From the NCBI GenBank assembly GCA_004173515.1, contig SECN01000006.1, positions 1 through 64,000 on the forward strand: DNA of 64,000 nucleotides. Reading direction: 5' to 3'. Positions 38,822-47,876 of this stretch are shown here, piece by piece. Position 1 is the first letter of the stretch; every line of letters starts with the position of its first letter. The position numbers and the translations under genes are program-made. The notes under the pieces were generated by a model. The model searched no databases. It had not been told where the DNA came from and saw only the letters and a program-made list of their open reading frames with translations. This stretch comes from Myxococcaceae bacterium. Lineage in GTDB: Bacteria; Myxococcota; Myxococcia; Myxococcales; Myxococcaceae.

Positions 38822-40498
38822 ATGAGGATGGACGAAGCGCTGTACGCGTCGTTCCTGGAGGAGCTCCAGGCGCTGGAGAAGTTCCGGCTGGGCTATACGG
38901 CCCTGCACCCGGCGGCGCCCCTGGACGGCGAGGACGCGGACGTGCGGCGCCTCACGGAGGCGATGGCGCTCTTCACCGCGCGCACCCGCCGCGCGGGCCA
39001 GCGGACCCTGGAGCGCAGCACGCTGCGGCTGTTCCAGCAGCACTTCGCCTACCTGCTCAATCCGGTGCCCGCGATGGCCATGGTGCGCGCGGAGCCGGAC
39101 GCGCGCTTCGTGGACGCCGCGGACCTGCCCCGGGGCACGCCCTTCCTGCTCAACCCCGGGGAGACGGGCGGGCCCACCGGGCCGCTCACCCTGCGCACGC
39201 TCGCGCCGCTGCGGCTGTTGCCGGTGCGCCTCACCCAGGCGCGGCTGGAGCGCCAGGGGGATGAGGGCGCGCGCCTGCGGCTCGTCTTCGAGGGCGGCTT
39301 TCCGCGCAACGACTCCCCCGGCGTGGTGCGGCTGCACATCAACCACCTCAATGACTTCCGGGCCGCGCTGGCGGTGTTCTTCCAGCTGAAGTCCTCCCTG
39401 CGCTCGGCGACGGTGTGCTTCGACGACGGGGACGTGGAGCACGAGGTGAAGCCCTTCGACGCGCACGAAGGGCCGGTGCGCTTCGGCGCGCCGCCGCCGG
39501 TGCCCGTGGAGGGCGAGGTGTCCGAGCACCCGCTCCAGCGGCTGCGGCAGCTCCTGCACTTCCCGCAGCAGGAGCTGTTCCTGGAGGCGCGCATCCCGCC
39601 CGCGCCGCGCAACTGGCAGGACTTCACGCTGACGCTGCGGCTCGCCGGGCGCTGGCCCTCGGAGCTGGTGCTCACGACGGACTCGTTCGTGGCGCACGCG
39701 GTGCCGGTGGTGAACCTCCAGCGCGCCATGGCGACGCCCATCGAGCATGACGGCACGAAGGAGCGCCATGCCGTCCAGCACCCGGAGCAGGCGGCGGGCT
39801 ACCGGCTGAACGCGGTGGTGGGCGTGTACCAGCTGGGCGCCAAGGGCATGGTGCCCCTGCGTCCCGGCGCCATCGCGGGAGGCCCGGAGACGTACGAGAT
39901 GGAGCACGAGGGCCATGGCCTGTCGCGCACGGCGTGGCTGGCGGCGGAGCTGCCGGACGCCTTCCTGCGGCCGGTGCGGCTGGGCGTGGAGGGCCTGTGG
40001 CACCAGCCCCTGCCGCCGCGCTTCGATGCCCGGGGCTACCGGCCGGTGCTGGCGGACCGCTTCCTGGAGGGCGTGCCGTGGAGCCTGGTGGGCACGGTGG
40101 CGCCCGGCGGCGACAACCCGGTGGAGCACGGCCAGCAGTCGCTGTTGCAGTTGCTGGCGCTGCGCACGCAGCGGTTCCTGGGGCGCGAGGACCTGGTGTT
40201 CCTCCTGGAGGTGCTGGGCGTGCGCGCGCAGCGCTACTTCCGCGACCTGCTGCCCTCGCTGACGGAGCTGACCGTGAAGCCCCGGCCCTTCGCCCGGAGC
40301 GCGGCGGGCTTCAAGTACGTGTACCAGTTGGGCTTCGGCCCCATGGACGCGTCGCTGTTGCCGCTGGTGGATCTGCTCTGCGGACGGCTGGTGGAGCTGC
40401 TCGCGTGCTGGAGCGCGGAGGACGTGGTGGAGCTGGAGGTGCGGCTGCCCCAGCGCGAAGCGCCGCTGCGCTACGTGCCCCGGCCCGGGAGCACGTGA
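38822..40498 (+). CDS. tssF: Type VI secretion baseplate subunit TssF
   Basis: 558 residues. It has the TssF plan: an N-terminal helical segment (YASFLEELQALEKF), then VPAMAMVRAEPD, LPRGTPFLL, and VVRLHINHLNDFRAALAVFFQLK in the middle. The NxxxxxRxVxxxxH-like stretch is degenerate here (GTKERHAVQHPEQAAGYRLNAVVGVYQ). The C-terminal part (RFLGREDLVFLLEVLGVRAQRYFRDLL) ends in a basic segment. TssF and TssG make the wedge around the hub. It is the last gene of the plus operon and converges with the PAAR-like gene after 13 bases. Confidence 0.82.
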   Translation: MRMDEALYASFLEELQALEKFRLGYTALHPAAPLDGEDADVRRLTEAMALFTARTRRAGQRTLERSTLRLFQQHFAYLLNPVPAMAMVRAEPDARFVDAADLPRGTPFLLNPGETGGPTGPLTLRTLAPLRLLPVRLTQARLERQGDEGARLRLVFEGGFPRNDSPGVVRLHINHLNDFRAALAVFFQLKSSLRSATVCFDDGDVEHEVKPFDAHEGPVRFGAPPPVPVEGEVSEHPLQRLRQLLHFPQQELFLEARIPPAPRNWQDFTLTLRLAGRWPSELVLTTDSFVAHAVPVVNLQRAMATPIEHDGTKERHAVQHPEQAAGYRLNAVVGVYQLGAKGMVPLRPGAIAGGPETYEMEHEGHGLSRTAWLAAELPDAFLRPVRLGVEGLWHQPLPPRFDARGYRPVLADRFLEGVPWSLVGTVAPGGDNPVEHGQQSLLQLLALRTQRFLGREDLVFLLEVLGVRAQRYFRDLLPSLTELTVKPRPFARSAAGFKYVYQLGFGPMDASLLPLVDLLCGRLVELLACWSAEDVVELEVRLPQREAPLRYVPRPGST

Positions 40499-40511
40499 CG
40501 CCGGCCCGGCC

Positions 40512-40895
40512 TCACTTCAACTGCGCCTTCATCTGGGCGGGCACGTTGATCTTGATGACGCCGCCATAGGCACAGGTGCAACTGGAGTCGCTGGTGAGCG
40601 CGGGCTTGCCCTTGATGCACACCTTCGACGCGGCGGGCACCCAGGGCGTGGTGACAGGCAGGCACGGCATGGGCGTGAGGACGCCCAGCGCGGCGGCGGT
40701 GGCGGCGGCCACGGTGGGGTTGGCTGGCGACTGACACATGCCGAAGGGCGGGATGTTCATGGCCGGCACGAAGTCCATCATCGTGGCGGAGCAGGCGGTG
40801 GAGTTCACCATGTTCGCGGGCAGCACCGACAGGGCGGACGGCGCCGCGCCGAAGCTGCACTGGAGGACGGCGCCGGACACGACCTGGCTTCCCAT
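40512..40895 (-). CDS. DUF4280 PAAR-like spike tip protein
   Basis: 127 residues starting MGSQVVSGAVLQCSFGAAPS. It shows the DUF4280 pattern with conserved cysteines and prolines: LQCSFG, GMCQSPANP, LTPMPCLPVT, then PWVPAASKVCIKGKPALTSDSSCTCAYGGVI. PAAR-like proteins cap the VgrG spike and can bind a metal through Cys/His. The start overlaps the stop of the AMP-binding-like gene (ATGA). It is probably the tip of this T6SS. Confidence 0.88.
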   Translation of the reverse strand: MGSQVVSGAVLQCSFGAAPSALSVLPANMVNSTACSATMMDFVPAMNIPPFGMCQSPANPTVAAATAAALGVLTPMPCLPVTTPWVPAASKVCIKGKPALTSDSSCTCAYGGVIKINVPAQMKAQLK

Positions 40896-42577
40896 CAGCG
40901 TGGCTCCAACCGGGCGCGCAGCGTGGTGAGCGCCTGGAACAAGGGGTCCTGCGACTTCATCCGCAGCGAGCCCGTGAGGTACTGCGTCCTGCACCAATCC
41001 TCGTCCACCGGCCCGTCCGCGACGCTGTCCACGCGCCGGGCGTGCAGCGCGAAGCGCTCGATGCGCTCCGGCAGGCCCTCCGCGCCCAGGCCCTGCTCCA
41101 GGCGGCGGCGGATGTCCGCGTCGGTGACGGTGACGTCCGGGGGGAGGTCGCCGGTGAACACCAGCAGCACGCCCCGGTACGCGTTCGCCATGCCACTCAC
41201 GGGCACGGCCAGTCCCACCGCGTCGAGCCGGGGGCCCGGTCCTTCGCTCAGCACCTGGGTCATCTCCGCGAAGGGGAACACCCGGCCCTCGCGGCGGGGC
41301 TCGCGAGCGCCGGCGTAGTGGTACTGGCCGCGCACGCGCGCGAGGACGACGTGCGCGGGGGGCCGGTCCTTGTCGGGCAGCGGGGTGAAGAGGCCCGCGT
41401 CGCCCAGGGCGTCCTGGCCGCTGAGGGTGAAGTCCCGCAGGGCCCACGTGCGTCCGGGCGTCGGCAGCGCGTCCGTGTGCACCTCCCCCACGCGCCGTTG
41501 GGAGCACAGCACCGCGCCGCCCCAGGTCGCGTCCACGGACACGTTGCCGCCGGGCACGGCCGAAAGCCCGCAGGCCTTGAGTCCGTCGCGCCACGCCTGG
41601 AGGTCGAACGGCGCCTGCGGATCCCGGAACCACCCGCCCACGTTCTTGAGCGTCACGCGCGAGCGGGCCAGCAGGTCGCGCACCCCGGGGGTGACGCCCA
41701 GCGCGCGCACGGGATGCTCGGTGAGCAGGGCGGGGGTGGCCTCCAGGTCCTGGAGGTCCACGTGCAGGTACGTCGCGCCGCGCAGCAGCGTCGTGAAGTA
41801 CAGCGCGGGCAGGTGCTGGAGTGGGGAGAAGCCCGGCGCGGCCAGGTGGTCTCCCGGGGACAGGCCGAAGGTGAGCAGCCCGTCCACCAGCGCGCCGCGC
41901 CACGCGTCCCCAGCGGTGAGCGGCACGGGCACGTCGCTGGGGGACGCCAGCGGGGAGAACAGCAGGCCCACGGGCTCCGCGGGCTTGTACGTGTACGACG
42001 CCAGCGCGGGCGGCACCTGGGTCTTGAGCGGCAGCAGCGTGGCGGCGAAGGGGCCCAGCAGCGGCGCCTGGTGCGGCTCGGCGGCGATGTGCTGGGGCTC
42101 GAGCGCCGCGAGCCTGCGGGCCACGAAGGCGCGGGCCCCGGGCGGCAACAGGCTCACGCACGCGCCCAGGCCCAGCGCAGCGCACAGCGCCACCATCAGG
42201 TCCGGGCCGGGGGGCAACAGCAGGCACAGCTTCGCGCCGGGCTTCACGCCCAGCCCGGCCCAGGCGGTGGCCTGACGCGTGGCCTGCTCATGCAACTGGC
42301 GGTAGGTGAGCGTGCGCCAGCCCTGGGGGCGCGAGTACCAGCGCAGCGCGATGCGATCCGTCGTGGCGTGGCGGACCACCAGGTCGTGGAAGAAGTCGTG
42401 GTGCTGGCCCGCGCGGCTCTTGAACGGGACGCCGCGTCCGGCGTAGCCCGGGGTGAGCGCGGCGACGAAGCCGTCCGGATCCGCCCAGCTCTCCTCGAGC
42501 CACGCGGGCGGGGTGCCCACCAGGGGCGGCGTGCCGCCGTCGAACGCGGCGAGGATGACGCGCGGCTCGAAGGTCAT
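40895..42577 (-). CDS. AMP-binding (ANL) family-like protein with lost ATP signature
   Basis: 560 residues from ATG 42577; the longer frame overlaps the next gene. The ANL fold is visible: IALRWYSRPQGWRTLTYRQLHEQATRQATAWAGLGVKPGAKLCLLLPPGPDLMVALCAALGLGACVSLLPPG, and a C-terminal lid-like end with ADIRRRLEQGLGAEGLPERIERFALHARRVD and TGSLRMKSQD. The nucleotide-binding core TSGSTGxPKG is replaced by LLFSPLASPSDVPVPL and no clear YGxTE is present, so adenylation activity is doubtful. It is translationally coupled on both sides (outer-membrane-like gene and PAAR-like gene). A scaffold or adaptor role in loading the spike is possible. Confidence 0.7.
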   Translation of the reverse strand: MTFEPRVILAAFDGGTPPLVGTPPAWLEESWADPDGFVAALTPGYAGRGVPFKSRAGQHHDFFHDLVVRHATTDRIALRWYSRPQGWRTLTYRQLHEQATRQATAWAGLGVKPGAKLCLLLPPGPDLMVALCAALGLGACVSLLPPGARAFVARRLAALEPQHIAAEPHQAPLLGPFAATLLPLKTQVPPALASYTYKPAEPVGLLFSPLASPSDVPVPLTAGDAWRGALVDGLLTFGLSPGDHLAAPGFSPLQHLPALYFTTLLRGATYLHVDLQDLEATPALLTEHPVRALGVTPGVRDLLARSRVTLKNVGGWFRDPQAPFDLQAWRDGLKACGLSAVPGGNVSVDATWGGAVLCSQRRVGEVHTDALPTPGRTWALRDFTLSGQDALGDAGLFTPLPDKDRPPAHVVLARVRGQYHYAGAREPRREGRVFPFAEMTQVLSEGPGPRLDAVGLAVPVSGMANAYRGVLLVFTGDLPPDVTVTDADIRRRLEQGLGAEGLPERIERFALHARRVDSVADGPVDEDWCRTQYLTGSLRMKSQDPLFQALTTLRARLEPR

Positions 42578-43617
42578 GGCGGTGACGGGGCTTGCTCGGG
42601 CTCGGGGGGAAGCAGCTCGCGCGTGGGCACGGGCTCCACGTGCTGGGCGGGGCGGCGCTCCGGCCGCGTCTGGAGCTCCTCCAGCCGCAGTTGGGGCACG
42701 GGCTCCGGGAGCGTCTCCATGCGCGGGGGCGGCTCGTCGCGGAACGACACGCCCAGCAGCACCCGGACGATGGGCGTGCCCGGGGTGTTGCCCAGCCCGG
42801 GCCCGGCGAGCGCGTGGAGCTCCAGGCCCTCGGACAGCGGGATGCGTCCGCCGCCGAGCACCTCCACGGCGGGTTGGGACATGTCCGCCGCGAAGGCCGC
42901 CTTCACGGCCAGCTCGCCGCGCAGTCCCAGCCCGGTGGTCGTCACCCCCGCGCCCAGGCGGACCTCCAGGGCCTGTCCGGTGGCGCCCGGCGCGGAGAGG
43001 GGGTTGCGCGAGCGCAGCAGCACGCCGGCCTCCATGGAGGGGTGCAGGCTGCGCACCCGCGTGCCCAGGTGCGCCAGGGCCCGCACGCGCAGGCCCGAGT
43101 CCCGGCCCAGCACCGCCGCACTGCCCAGCGGAAGCCCCACGCCCAGGTCCATGGCCAGGTCCACGGGTTGATCGTCGCGCCGGGACAACAGGCCCAGGCG
43201 GGCCTGCACCTCCGGCGTGCCCAGGCCCTGAGATGCGAGCGGCGTCAGGCCCACGGTGCTGGGGTCTTCTCCGCGCTGCCACAGCACGATGGGCACCTGG
43301 GCGCCCACCTCCAGCCACGGCAGCACGCCGTAGCTGCCCGCGAGCACGGCCGAAGCCCGGTTGCGCACGATCTCCAACTGGCGCTCGCCGTTGACCAGCA
43401 CCAGGGGCAGTTGCTGGTACTGGCCCACCAGCCCCACGCTCAGCCCGCCGGGCACGAGCAGCTCGCCATTGCGCAACACCGACAGGCCCCGGCCGGAGTT
43501 GATCTCCAGGTGCTCCAGCTCGAAGCCGGGCAGGGTAGACTGGGCGTAGGAGGGCAGGCCCCCCAGGAGGAGCGCGACGAGGGCGCAATGTTTCAGCGGG
43601 AACTTGGGCATGGGCAT
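42574..43617 (-). CDS. Exported outer-membrane-like beta-barrel protein
   Basis: 347 residues. A classical signal peptide (MPMPKFPLKHCALVALLLGGLPSYAQS) precedes alternating short strands with glycine turns (GVLPWLEVGAQVPIVLW, VQARLGLLSRRDDQPVDLAMDLGVGLPLG, LRGELAVKAAFAAD), typical of a transmembrane barrel. The C-terminal ~45 residues are Pro/Glu-rich and could be periplasmic. No OmpA domain follows. Its stop overlaps the AMP-binding-like start, and it leads the minus-strand trio of the T6SS locus. A receptor or envelope-anchoring role is a guess. Confidence 0.6.
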   Translation of the reverse strand: MPMPKFPLKHCALVALLLGGLPSYAQSTLPGFELEHLEINSGRGLSVLRNGELLVPGGLSVGLVGQYQQLPLVLVNGERQLEIVRNRASAVLAGSYGVLPWLEVGAQVPIVLWQRGEDPSTVGLTPLASQGLGTPEVQARLGLLSRRDDQPVDLAMDLGVGLPLGSAAVLGRDSGLRVRALAHLGTRVRSLHPSMEAGVLLRSRNPLSAPGATGQALEVRLGAGVTTTGLGLRGELAVKAAFAADMSQPAVEVLGGGRIPLSEGLELHALAGPGLGNTPGTPIVRVLLGVSFRDEPPPRMETLPEPVPQLRLEELQTRPERRPAQHVEPVPTRELLPPEPEQAPSPP

Positions 43618-43767
43618 GAGGCGCTCCGGCCGCCTCCGGCCCAGGCCGGCGGGACGCGCACCGCTATCCCCATGATACCCAGACAGCGGCGCGAAACATA
43701 GCCATGGGGTGCTCGGGAATGAGCAGGAAATGGGTCGCGACGGCCCGGATGCGTGAGGTGGGGAGAC

Positions 43768-46104
43768 TCAGCGGGTCCTGGTGTTCCGGGCGCGGCAGGG
43801 CAGCTCCACGATGAAGGTCGCGCCCTGGCCCGGCTGGCTCTCCGCCCTCAGTGTGCCCTGATGCGCTTCGACAATCTGTCTGGTGATGAAGAGGCCCAAT
43901 CCCAGACCTCCATAGTGGCGCGTCGAGACAGCGCGGGTGAATTTGTCGAAGATGGCCTGGAGGCTCCCCGGCGCGATGCCAATGCCTTCATCCTTCACGA
44001 TCAGTCTGGCCATGCCCCGGCACCGCTCCACCGTGAGGGTCACCGGCCTTCCCGCGCCGTACTTCAGTGCGTTGGAGACCAGGCTGGCCGTCACCTGCTC
44101 CAGCCGGTGCCGGTCCCAATGGCCCACGACGCCAGGCGACGCCTGGAGGCGCAATTCACAGCCGACCTTCGCCGCCTGGGCCTTGAAGCCCTCCATCACC
44201 TCCTGGACGACGGAGGCCAGGTCCACCGGCTCCAGCCGCAGCGGCGCGGCCGGGCCCGTGAGCTGCGTCACCTCCAGCAGGTCGTTGATGAGCGTGGTCA
44301 TCTTCCGGATCTGCCCGGAAACGCTCTCCGCGGTGCGCACCACGCGCTCTTGCAAGGACTCCAGCGAAGAGGCCGTCTGGGCATCGCGCATCAATGACTG
44401 GAGCTTGAGCTGGAGGGGGGTGAGCGGTGTCTTCAATTCATGGGACGCCACCGTCAGGAACTCATCCCGCAGGGTGACCGCGTGCTGCAACTGGGCCTGC
44501 GTCTTGCGCAGCTCGCTCACGTCCTGGTGAGCCAGCAGCACCGCCGCCGGGTGGCCATGCTGGGCGGGCAGCGGCGCGGCCTCCACGAGCAGGGAGTAGC
44601 GCCCGGTGGGCGTGTGCCAGACGACGGGCAATGCGTGCACCGGCTCTCCGCGGGCCGCTCGCACCCCCGGCACCTCCTCGCTGAGCAGCTCCCGGCCCGC
44701 CTCGTCCGTGAAGAGATAGGTGCCCGCGTAGCGCTCCACCCGCAGGCCTTCGGGAAACTCGCCGCCGGCCATCCGCCGGGCCGCCTGGTTCGCGAAGATG
44801 GCCCGGCCGGTGCGGGGCTCCATGAGGATCAGCGCCACGGGCGTCCGGTCCAACACCGCCTCCAGCCACTGCTGCTGGTTGCGCAGCGACGCGGCCCACT
44901 CCTCCAGCTTCTCGCGCGCCTCCACCCGGTCCGTCACGTCCATGGCGAAGGACAGCACGGAGTCCACCTGTCCGTTCACATCGCGCAGGGGCTGGTAGAC
45001 GACGTCGAAGCGGCGCGTCGACTGCTTGCCGGTCCCGTAGAAGTCGGTGGCGATGGGCAGCTCCTTCTGCGTCTGGGCCTCGCCGGTGGTGAAGGTCCGG
45101 GCGAGCAACTCCGAGTACTCCTTCCCGTTGGGGGACATGGACTTCAGGGACCTTCCCGTCAGGTCCATTCCCTTCGAGAAGCGTTGGTAGAAGGGATTCA
45201 CCAGCGTGTAGATCTGCTCCGTGCCCGACAGGATGGCGATGGACGCGGGAGCGCTCATCAACACGGAGTGCAGCCGCGCCCGCTCGTTCTCCACCTGCGC
45301 CTCCGCTTGCTTGCGCTCGGTGACGTCCTCCGCCGTGGACACCCATTCGCGGATGTCCCCCTTCTTGTCGAAGACAGGCACGGCGCGGCCCACCACGTTC
45401 CGATAGCCGCCCGTGTGGAATTTCAGGCGGAACTCGCCCTGGTAGGACGCGCGCGTGCGCAGCGACTCCACCCATCCCCGCACCACGCGCTTGCGATCGT
45501 CCGGGTGGATGGCGGCAAGCCAGCCCAATCCCAGGTGCTCCGCGTGTGTCTGGCCGGTGAAGGTGAGCCAGCGCGGCGCGGGCTCGACCACCTCGCCCCT
45601 CTTGTTGGTGGTCCACACCGGCTGTGCCATGGCCTCCACCAGCGAGCGGTAGCGCTCCTCGCTGGCCTGGAGCGCGTCATGGGCGCGGCGCTGTTCGGTG
45701 ACCTCCACGACGATGATGCCGATGCCCAGCAGCACGCCCGACGGCGTCCGCATGGGGTAGTAGCTGGTGAGAAAGTGGCGCTCCACCCCCGCGGCCTTGG
45801 GCGTCGCGCCGCTGAGCTCGAACGTCCGCGCATCCCCGCCGTCCATGATGTGCTGGTATTGGGGGCGCAGGGTGGACCACAGCTCGGGGAGCAGCTCCTG
45901 CACCTTGCGGCCCAGGTGCGCGGCGCGTGGAATCCCGTTGATCTCCGCCAGGGCGTCGTTGACCTGGACGAAGCGCTGCTCCAGGTCCACCACGGCGAGC
46001 CCCACGGGCGTGCAGGCCACCAGGGTCTCGAGGAGCAGGCGGGACTGCGCCTCGGTCATGCCCGCGCTGGCCGCACCGTCGAAGCTTGCGCTGGGACTTT
46101 CCAC
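43768..46104 (-). CDS. Multi-PAS cytoplasmic sensor histidine kinase
   Basis: 778 residues from GTG 46104, selected because AGGAGG sits five bases before it; ATG 46206 and ATG 46059 have weaker signals. Four PAS-type sensor domains follow each other: LVACTPVGLAVVDLEQRF, SLVEAMAQPVWTTNKRGE with LTFTGQTHAEHLGLGW, SAPASIAILSGTEQIYTL, and VLDRTPVALILMEPRTGRAIFAN. Then come HisKA with the phospho-acceptor in TVASHELKTPLTPLQ and a HATPase with N box SNALKYG, DEGIGIAPG, IFDKFTRA and GLGLGLFI. No membrane helix is seen, so it senses intracellular signals. No response regulator is adjacent, making it an orphan kinase. Any link to the secretion genes is only positional. Confidence 0.92.
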   Translation of the reverse strand: MESPSASFDGAASAGMTEAQSRLLLETLVACTPVGLAVVDLEQRFVQVNDALAEINGIPRAAHLGRKVQELLPELWSTLRPQYQHIMDGGDARTFELSGATPKAAGVERHFLTSYYPMRTPSGVLLGIGIIVVEVTEQRRAHDALQASEERYRSLVEAMAQPVWTTNKRGEVVEPAPRWLTFTGQTHAEHLGLGWLAAIHPDDRKRVVRGWVESLRTRASYQGEFRLKFHTGGYRNVVGRAVPVFDKKGDIREWVSTAEDVTERKQAEAQVENERARLHSVLMSAPASIAILSGTEQIYTLVNPFYQRFSKGMDLTGRSLKSMSPNGKEYSELLARTFTTGEAQTQKELPIATDFYGTGKQSTRRFDVVYQPLRDVNGQVDSVLSFAMDVTDRVEAREKLEEWAASLRNQQQWLEAVLDRTPVALILMEPRTGRAIFANQAARRMAGGEFPEGLRVERYAGTYLFTDEAGRELLSEEVPGVRAARGEPVHALPVVWHTPTGRYSLLVEAAPLPAQHGHPAAVLLAHQDVSELRKTQAQLQHAVTLRDEFLTVASHELKTPLTPLQLKLQSLMRDAQTASSLESLQERVVRTAESVSGQIRKMTTLINDLLEVTQLTGPAAPLRLEPVDLASVVQEVMEGFKAQAAKVGCELRLQASPGVVGHWDRHRLEQVTASLVSNALKYGAGRPVTLTVERCRGMARLIVKDEGIGIAPGSLQAIFDKFTRAVSTRHYGGLGLGLFITRQIVEAHQGTLRAESQPGQGATFIVELPCRARNTRTR

Positions 46105-46109
46105 GCGCG

Positions 46110-46115
46110 CCTCCT
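46110..46115 (-). promoter_or_regulatory. Consensus ribosome binding site deciding the kinase start
   Basis: AGGAGG on the minus strand, five bases before GTG 46104. No candidate ATG in this frame has a comparable site, so translation probably starts at the GTG. Confidence 0.75.
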
Positions 46116-46260
46116 GGGGCCACGGCCCCTTCCTGGCAAGCGGGGAGGCGGGGCACCGTGGCGCCGCCTCCCATCGCTGAAGTGGCCTGACCTGGAGGGT
46201 GTGCATCGCAAGCGGGTCCTGGCATCCGCTGGCCGCCTGGGAGTTCAGCCGCTGATTGGC

Positions 46261-46276
46261 TGGCACCTCCGCCGCG
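46261..46276 (+). promoter_or_regulatory. Weak sigma-54-like promoter before the POTRA/HEAT lipoprotein
   Basis: TGGCACCTCCGCCGCG keeps TGGCAC and the invariant GG and GC at correct spacing but has CC in place of TT before the GC. In DNA this GC-rich such matches arise by chance, so this is a low-grade candidate about 45 bases before the ATG. Confidence 0.25.
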
Positions 46277-46319
46277 TCCGCATTCCCGCCCTGCGTGAAG
46301 GGAAATACAGTCCACGGAC

Positions 46320-47444
46320 ATGCCCGACCTTCGCAAGCTTCTGACCGGTGGCCTGCTTCTGTGCTCCGCCTGCGCCACGTCTGCCCGGTCCACTGGCGCG
46401 GCCAACGCGTCGCCAATGCCCGCTCCAGCCGAGGTCGCCTCCAGCCCGCCCACGCCCGTCGCGCCCGATCCCCTGTATCTCTTCGAAGGTGTGGAGGTGT
46501 TCGGCATCCGCAACCTTCCCCGAGAGGAATTGCTCCGGCTCCTCGGCATGCCCACGCCCGGTTCGCGTTTCAACCTGGAAGCAGGGGAGTTCACGCCGTA
46601 CCTGTTGCAGAGCAAGCAGCTTCTCTTGGCGGCCCTTCCGCTGCTGTTCTGCCGCTATTCGATGGTCACCTATCCGCCGACGCACACCTTCCGCGTCACC
46701 GTGGACCTTGTCGAACCGGGCGACGCCTGGCGGATGCGCTTCGCCCCGGCGCCCACGGGCACGGTCGAGGACCCCGACGGACTCATCGCCGCATGGCGCG
46801 CCTACCAGCAGGTGTACTGGGAGCTGCGGCGCGAGGGTGCGGTGAGTGAGAGCGCCCGGGGAGGGTGCCAGGCCCTGTCGTGCTACGGCGGCTTCGCCCA
46901 TCCCCAGCTTGCGCCGCTCGAAGGGCCCTTCATCGAAGGGGTCCCCCGGAACACCGAAGCGCTGGTGCGCGTGCTGCGCGAGGACCGGGACGATGCGAAG
47001 CGGATGACCGCCGCCATCCTCCTGTCCTACGTGCGCTCCCGCGAGGAGCTGGTGCGCCACCTTCTCCCCTTCGTCCACGACCCCTACGAGGGCGTCCGCA
47101 ACGAAGTCCTGCGGCTGTTGGGCACCGCGCAGCAGGGACAGACGAAGGTCCTCCTCCCGCTGGAGCCCGTGCTGGAGGCGCTGTGGTTCCCGCTGTCCAC
47201 CGACCGCAACAAGGCCGCCTGGGCGCTGGTGCGCATCGTGGAGTCGGAAGGCGCGGCGCGGCGGACGCGCATCGTCAATCAGGCGGGGGACGTGTTGGTG
47301 GAGATGGCGGGCATGCGGCAGGCCATCGACCGGGAACCCGCTCGCAAGGTGCTGGCCCTGCTCGCGGGCAGAGACCTGGGCGAGGACGTCGGGGCCTGGC
47401 GTGACTGGGTGGACCGGACGCGCACCGCTCCCGCCAGCCATTGA
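46320..47444 (+). CDS. Lipoprotein with POTRA-like and HEAT-repeat-like regions
   Basis: 374 residues. The N-terminus MPDLRKLLTGGLLLCSAC looks like a lipoprotein signal ending at cysteine 18, followed by a Pro/Ala linker. Residues ~52-140 (LYLFEGVEVFGIRNLPREELLRLLGMPTPGSRFN ... FRVTVDLVEPG) have the beta-alpha-alpha-beta-beta look of a POTRA domain. The rest is helical pairs (VRVLREDRDDAKRMTAAILLSYVRSREELVRHLLPFVHDPYEGVRNEVLRLLG) like HEAT repeats. It is divergent from the kinase and converges with the DUF1622 gene. An envelope protein interaction role is likely; the exact function is unknown. Confidence 0.6.
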   Translation: MPDLRKLLTGGLLLCSACATSARSTGAANASPMPAPAEVASSPPTPVAPDPLYLFEGVEVFGIRNLPREELLRLLGMPTPGSRFNLEAGEFTPYLLQSKQLLLAALPLLFCRYSMVTYPPTHTFRVTVDLVEPGDAWRMRFAPAPTGTVEDPDGLIAAWRAYQQVYWELRREGAVSESARGGCQALSCYGGFAHPQLAPLEGPFIEGVPRNTEALVRVLREDRDDAKRMTAAILLSYVRSREELVRHLLPFVHDPYEGVRNEVLRLLGTAQQGQTKVLLPLEPVLEALWFPLSTDRNKAAWALVRIVESEGAARRTRIVNQAGDVLVEMAGMRQAIDREPARKVLALLAGRDLGEDVGAWRDWVDRTRTAPASH

Positions 47445-47471
47445 AACGCGGCGGAACGAGCGAATGACAAC

Positions 47472-47876
47472 TCAAGGAGGCGGTGGGCCGCGTTCGCCGG
47501 CTGGAGTGTCGTCCCGGCTGGAATCTCCTTCGCTCCTTCGCCCCTGCTGCCAGGGCCACCGTCCTTCGATCTCCACCTCCAGCGTGAAGCTGAGGAAGGT
47601 CCGGATGAGGACGATGAGGCCCAGGATGAGCACCTGTCTCAGCGTGGGCGCTTCGGCGACGGTGCGGATGATGTCCGCGGCGACCAGCAACTCCAACCCC
47701 AGCAGGATGGCGCTGCCCAGGTGGTGGCGCAGCACGCGGTAGCCGTCCTGGCGCCGGCTTCCCCGGTAGCGCACGGCGACGAGCCCCACGGCCGCCACCG
47801 CGCCCACCACCATCACCGCCACCCCCGCGCCCTCGAACAGGCGCGCGGCCAGGTCCACGAAGTCCTTGAATTGCAT
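47472..47876 (-). CDS. DUF1622 small membrane protein
   Basis: 134 residues with three hydrophobic segments: FEGAGVAVMVVGAVAAVGLVAV, LGSAILLGLELLVAADIIRTV and LILGLIVLIRTFLSFTLEVEIEGRWPW. The RHHLGxAILLGLELLVAADII and IRTFLSFTLEVEIEGRWPW blocks match the DUF1622 pattern. The C-terminus is a hydrophilic Arg/Pro-rich tail. The function of the family is unknown. It diverges from the contractile injection operon. Confidence 0.85.
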   Translation of the reverse strand: MQFKDFVDLAARLFEGAGVAVMVVGAVAAVGLVAVRYRGSRRQDGYRVLRHHLGSAILLGLELLVAADIIRTVAEAPTLRQVLILGLIVLIRTFLSFTLEVEIEGRWPWQQGRRSEGDSSRDDTPAGERGPPPP

